A stretch of 7,235 bases of DNA, taken from positions 1,271,081 to 1,278,315 of the forward strand of contig CP070731.1 in the NCBI GenBank assembly GCA_020347545.1, written 5' to 3'. Shown here one piece after another: positions 5,545 to 7,235 of the stretch. Each line of letters starts with the position of its first letter. Position 1 is the first letter of the stretch. The translations under genes and the position numbers were made by a program. The DNA is from Flavobacteriaceae bacterium. Its GTDB lineage: Bacteria > Bacteroidota > Bacteroidia > Flavobacteriales > Flavobacteriaceae. The notes under the pieces were generated by a model. It was not told the DNA's origin and did not search any database. It worked only from the letters and a program-made list of their open reading frames with translations.

Positions 5545-7235
5545 CTATTCATCATCTGATTTTATGTCTTTTATGTTCAGCTGAATTGAAGTAATTCCAT
5601 TCCAGTGGTTTTCTTCTATAGTGAAGGCTGCTTTAAAAGGGTTCCCGGAGGTGACCAAATCATATTTTTCCGAAAGCCGGAACCCAATTGCATTATAGGT
5701 CTTATGATCTGTACCACTAATGATGCTGAGTTTCAAATGATCTTGTTTTTCGCCTATCTTTCGGGCATAGCCGTTATCACGAAGGCCTCTCGCTATAAAA
5801 ACTGGCTTCATATTCTGAGGGCCAAAAGGCCCCATCTGTTTTAGTATTCTATTAAATTTCGGGGTTATGTCTGACAGGTATATTTCGGCATCAATTTCAA
5901 TTTGCGGTTCCTGAAAGGCCATAGGTATTTCCTTTGCAACAACTTCTTCGAACTTTTTCTTAAATGCAAGGTAATTTTCCGGCAAAAGTGTGAGTCCCGC
6001 GGCATATTTATGGCCACCAAACTGTTCGATCAGTTCACCGCATTGATTCAGAGCCTCGTATACATCATATCCTTTAACAGACCGGGCTGAAGCGGCAAGC
6101 TTATTTCCGCTTTTGGTAAAAACAAGGGTGGGCCTGTAGTATTTTTCAATTAATCTTGAAGCTACTATACCGATGACTCCTTTATGCCACGAGTCTTTGC
6201 GGACCACCGTGGAAAATGAGTTTTCTTCTTTATTTTCCCTGATCTGAGACAAGGCCTCCTCGGTGATTGACCGATCTAATTCTCTTCTATCAGAATTATA
6301 AGCATCAATGGCAACTGCGTGTTGCATTGCAGTCGAATAATCTCTTTCAGTCAATAGCTCTACTGCAAATGATCCATGCTTCATTCTCCCTGCCGCATTG
6401 ATTCTTGGAGCTACTATAAAAACAATATCTGTTAGGTTTATCAAAGGCTTCTTAACACCTTGAATCAAAGCCCCTATTCCCGGTCGGGCTTGCTTATTAA
6501 TTACCTGGAGGCCAAAATAAGCAAGAATTCTGTTCTCTCCGGTCAAAGGCACAATATCCGCAGCAATGGCAGTAGCCACCAGATCGAGTGAGGAATACAA
6601 ATTCTCAAGCCCCTTGCCTTTCTTTTGCTCAAGGGCCTGAATGAGTTTAAAACCAATTCCACATCCGCAAAGCTCATTATAGGGATACTGACAATCATTC
6701 CTCTTTGGATCGAGTACCGCAACAGCATCCGGAATAATTTCTCCCGGCCTGTGATGGTCGCAGATGATAAAATCAATTCCTTTTAGCCTGGCATAATCAA
6801 CTTTTTCCACTGCTTTTATTCCACAATCAAGGGCAATGATCAGACTTACCTCATTGTCCTCGGCATAGTCTATCCCTTCATAAGAGACACCATAACCTTC
6901 CATGTACCTGTCGGGGATATAAGTTGAGGTTTTTTCATAAGACCGGTGTAAATAATCGTATACCAGACTAACCGCAGTGGTACCGTCCACATCATAGTCC
7001 CCATAGATCATAATATGCTCAGATTCTCGAATTGCTTTTTCAATGCGTTCGACCGCTTTGTCCATATCTTTCATGAGAAAAGGATCATGAATTTGATCCA
7101 AGGATGGCCTAAAAAAATCTTTAGCCTGATCGAAATTTTCTATGCCTCTCTGTATCAAAATGGTACTTAAAACCAAGTCAATTCCTAAAGATTTTGAAAG
7201 AAGTTCGATTTTTTCCTTTTCAGGTTTTAATTTTT
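5545..7235 (-). CDS. recJ: Single-stranded-DNA-specific exonuclease RecJ (5' end cut by the window edge)
   Basis: RecJ degrades single-stranded DNA 5' to 3' in recombinational repair, including the RecFOR pathway, and in mismatch and base-excision repair. 562 codons are visible; the frame is still open at the edge. A TTG at 7176 could be taken as a start, but the 19 codons before it (KLKPEKEKIELLSKSLGID) form the usual RecJ N-terminus, so only a few residues are likely missing. In visible numbering, the DHH phosphoesterase motifs are DYDVDG (79-84), LDCGI (135-139), DHH (159-161) and D226 in the TAIAADIVPL stretch. The DHHA1 region has PRINAAGRM (276-284), HKGVIGIVASRL (350-361), SARS (382-385) and GGHKYAAG (406-413). 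The C-terminal part (about 440-559) fits the OB-fold DNA-binding domain. All metal-binding motifs are intact. The gene is convergent with rpe, with no terminator between them. Confidence 0.96.
   Translation of the reverse strand, partial: KLKPEKEKIELLSKSLGIDLVLSTILIQRGIENFDQAKDFFRPSLDQIHDPFLMKDMDKAVERIEKAIRESEHIMIYGDYDVDGTTAVSLVYDYLHRSYEKTSTYIPDRYMEGYGVSYEGIDYAEDNEVSLIIALDCGIKAVEKVDYARLKGIDFIICDHHRPGEIIPDAVAVLDPKRNDCQYPYNELCGCGIGFKLIQALEQKKGKGLENLYSSLDLVATAIAADIVPLTGENRILAYFGLQVINKQARPGIGALIQGVKKPLINLTDIVFIVAPRINAAGRMKHGSFAVELLTERDYSTAMQHAVAIDAYNSDRRELDRSITEEALSQIRENKEENSFSTVVRKDSWHKGVIGIVASRLIEKYYRPTLVFTKSGNKLAASARSVKGYDVYEALNQCGELIEQFGGHKYAAGLTLLPENYLAFKKKFEEVVAKEIPMAFQEPQIEIDAEIYLSDITPKFNRILKQMGPFGPQNMKPVFIARGLRDNGYARKIGEKQDHLKLSIISGTDHKTYNAIGFRLSEKYDLVTSGNPFKAAFTIEENHWNGITSIQLNIKDIKSDDE

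Noticed and set aside
5605..6776. Short frames within recJ (5605-5844 and 5902-6090 on plus, 6543-6776 on minus)
   Set aside because: All lie inside the intact recJ frame, have no domain, and would conflict with conserved DHH-family sequence.
1..7235. Mobile element, CRISPR array, defence cassette, tRNA or rRNA gene
   Set aside because: I found no transposase or integrase motifs, regular direct-repeat array, terminal inverted repeats or tRNA-like cloverleaf; almost the whole window is housekeeping coding sequence.

Overview
This window looks like the chromosome of a member of the Bacteroidota, most likely Flavobacteriia or a close relative. The evidence is: AT-rich DNA; genes without Shine-Dalgarno sequences, preceded instead by A/T-rich leaders; a short primary sigma factor that starts at region 1.2; promoters matching the Bacteroidota form TTG-N19-TAnnTTTG; and a lipoprotein with acidic residues right after its lipidated cysteine. 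The class is inferred from these traits, not from a database search.

Layout, left to right. A bidirectional terminator (1-32) closes a leftward lipoprotein gene of unknown function (49-933, minus). A divergent region of about 200 bp holds the rpsO promoter and a cluster of three copies of one heptamer. rpsO (ribosomal protein S15) follows and ends in a terminator. A structured 241-bp gap leads into pnp (polynucleotide phosphorylase), which has its own terminator. Then come rpoD (primary sigma factor, with a strong palindromic terminator), rpe (ribulose-phosphate 3-epimerase) and, convergent with rpe and only 4 bp away, recJ (single-strand DNA exonuclease). recJ runs off the right edge and lacks its first few codons. 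No gene-free stretch exceeds 300 bp; the longest is 1411-1651, described below.

The genes are housekeeping and serve translation, RNA turnover, transcription, the pentose phosphate pathway and DNA repair. The rpsO-pnp order is the classical one also found in E. coli. Terminators after rpsO, pnp and rpoD, plus promoter-like sequences before rpsO, rpoD and rpe, suggest that most genes are transcribed singly, with some read-through possible.

I see no mobile element, CRISPR array, tRNA, rRNA or defence system, and no convincing new multi-gene system. The most interesting material is regulatory: the pnp leader, with two look-alike hairpins, a possible switch between them and an overlapping 32-codon ORF; the repeated heptamer at the rpsO promoter; and the almost leaderless rpe start next to the rpoD terminator.
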